Assembly: GCF_036964665.1 (NCBI RefSeq)
Contig: NZ_JBAMDA010000003.1
Coordinates: forward strand, 62,001 to 126,000
Reading direction: 5' to 3'
Source: Nitrobacter sp. NHB1
Lineage (GTDB): Bacteria > Pseudomonadota > Alphaproteobacteria > Rhizobiales > Xanthobacteraceae
Length of the DNA stretch: 64,000 nucleotides
Below, piece after piece: positions 62,979 to 64,000 of the stretch. Numbering within the stretch: position 1 is the stretch's first letter; every line of letters starts with the position of its first letter. A model generated the notes under the pieces. The model was not told the DNA's origin and did no database searches. It was given only the letters and a program-made list of their open reading frames with translations. The translations under genes were made by a program, and so were the position numbers.

Positions 62979-64000
62979 GAAGATCAGGCCGCACCATCTG
63001 GAGCGCAAGGCGATCCTGTATGTCCGGCAGTCCTCCGCCCATCAGGTTCTCCACAATCGCGAGAGCAGCGCCTTGCAATATGCGATGCGCGATCGTCTGA
63101 CGGCGCTGGGCTGGTCTCGCATCGAAACGGTCGATGACGATCTCGGGCGCTCGGCGGCGGGCGGCGTCGCGCGCGCCGGCTTTGATCGAATGGTGGCCGA
63201 GGTCTGCCTGGGCAAGGTCGGTGCGGTCGCGGCGCGGGAAGTCTCGCGTTTCGCCCGCAACAGCCGCGACTGGCAGCAGCTGATCGAGATGTGCCGCGTC
63301 GTCGATACCGTGCTGATCGATCAGGAGATGGTCTATGCGCCGCGTCAGGGCAACGACCGGCTGTTGCTGGGATTGAAGGGCAGCCTCAACGAGTATGAGC
63401 TCGATCTTCTGCGCCAGCGTTCCCTGTCGGCCCGCTATGAGAAGGCCCGGCGCGGCGAACTCATCGTCGCGGCCCCGGTCGGCTTTGTGAAGGTCGGCGA
63501 CAGGCTCGAGAAGGATCCCGATCGCCGTGTCCAGGAAGCCGTCATTCTGGTCTTCGACAAGGTCGCCGAGCTCGGCAGTGTCCGGCAAGCCCTGCTCTGG
63601 TTCATCGAGCATGGGCTGGACTTGCCCGCCAAGCGCAACAACGGTGACGTGGTCTGGCGCAGGCCCAATTATGCGACCATCCACCGGATGATCGAGAACC
63701 CGATCTACGGCGGCGCCTACGCCTATGGTAAGAGTCGTGTCGCGACAGGATATGACGCAGCAGGCGTGATCCGACCCAGCCGCCGTCGTAAGGCGCGAGC
63801 CGAATGGCTGGCGCTGATCCCAGGCGTCCATGTGGGTTACGTCAGCTGGGAGCGGTCGGAGGCGATCCGCAAGATGGTGCGCGACAACATGCCCACAGGC
63901 CGACATCACGGAGCGCCGAAGCACGGCGACGCTTTGCTCGCCGGCCTTGTCCGCTGCCGGCGTTGTGGACGCAAGCTGACGATTCGCTACACCGGCGCCA
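62968..64000 (+). CDS. Large serine recombinase (runs off right edge)
   Basis: At least 344 residues, open to the window end. The resolvase/invertase catalytic domain has the Ser nucleophile in [13 protein letters not shown], ARxxVSR-type [15 protein letters not shown] and [18 protein letters not shown] recombinase domain follows ([40 protein letters not shown]), and a zinc ribbon begins at [17 protein letters not shown]. It catalyses site-specific strand exchange for integration or excision of a mobile cassette. A C-terminal fragment of a similar protein lies at 50787-51097. Confidence 0.9.
   Translation, partial: MMSEKIRPHHLERKAILYVRQSSAHQVLHNRESSALQYAMRDRLTALGWSRIETVDDDLGRSAAGGVARAGFDRMVAEVCLGKVGAVAAREVSRFARNSRDWQQLIEMCRVVDTVLIDQEMVYAPRQGNDRLLLGLKGSLNEYELDLLRQRSLSARYEKARRGELIVAAPVGFVKVGDRLEKDPDRRVQEAVILVFDKVAELGSVRQALLWFIEHGLDLPAKRNNGDVVWRRPNYATIHRMIENPIYGGAYAYGKSRVATGYDAAGVIRPSRRRKARAEWLALIPGVHVGYVSWERSEAIRKMVRDNMPTGRHHGAPKHGDALLAGLVRCRRCGRKLTIRYTGA

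Noticed and set aside
1-64000. CRISPR arrays, tRNA or rRNA genes
   Set aside because: No regularly spaced direct repeats and no tRNA- or rRNA-like sequences were recognised by eye; a dedicated scan would be needed to exclude a tRNA completely.

Overview
The window reads as an accessory island of an alphaproteobacterium of the Bradyrhizobium/Rhodopseudomonas/Nitrobacter/Afipia group (Nitrobacteraceae). The strongest pointer is a fixL-fixJ-receiver-fixK2 locus with the Bradyrhizobium gene order. Its FixL keeps a histidine at 200, 214 and 291 and an arginine at 220, the positions known for Bradyrhizobium FixL. The species cannot be named from sequence alone.

Layout. 0-2.8 kb: end of an alcohol dehydrogenase, a kinase/P-loop fusion protein and a CHAD protein. 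2.8-7 kb: stacked insertion-sequence (IS) remnants (IS701, IS256 twice, IS110 twice, IS5) next to a broken NRAMP transporter. 7-24 kb: a low-oxygen/stress island with a universal stress protein, a CBS-BON protein, a membrane-protein gene split by a clean IS5 insertion, DUF302 and BON proteins, fixLJ/receiver/fixK2, a MgtC/DUF4010 membrane protein, a coupled three-gene operon (AMP/thymidine phosphorylase-like, PRPP synthase-like, beta-CASP nuclease-like) and a P1B-type metal ATPase. 24-29 kb: a gene graveyard (truncated RND pump, MFS, DsrE, NifS start, ISL3, receiver) with a few small intact genes. 29-34 kb: a heavy-metal RND pump with a DUF3240 partner. 34-38 kb: a cytochrome b gene split by a complete IS21 element, then a VIT-type Fe/Mn transporter. 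39-46 kb: a sulfide-type cluster (ArsR/SqrR-like repressor, sulfide:quinone oxidoreductase-like flavoprotein, DUF2892, an RND adaptor and pump, DUF302). 46.7-50.4 kb: a MacAB-like adaptor/permease/ATPase set and a c'-type cytochrome. 51-53.5 kb: a universal stress protein and an APC permease. 55-58 kb: arsenite oxidase aioBA. 58.6-64 kb: IS66, an XRE regulator, IS fragments and a serine-recombinase cassette running off the window.

The unifying signal is a FixK/FNR-type palindrome, TTGA-N6-TCAA. It lies upstream of the CBS-BON, BON, metal-RND, cytochrome b/VIT, SQR and aioBA genes, with a relaxed version before DUF302. Together with the oxygen-sensing FixLJ-FixK2 genes inside the island, this suggests that metal efflux, sulfide oxidation, arsenite oxidation and stress functions have been placed under low-oxygen control. 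IS elements have cut at least one of these targets and one neighbouring gene very recently: removing the element and one target-site copy restores both reading frames exactly.

No tRNA, rRNA or CRISPR array was recognised.
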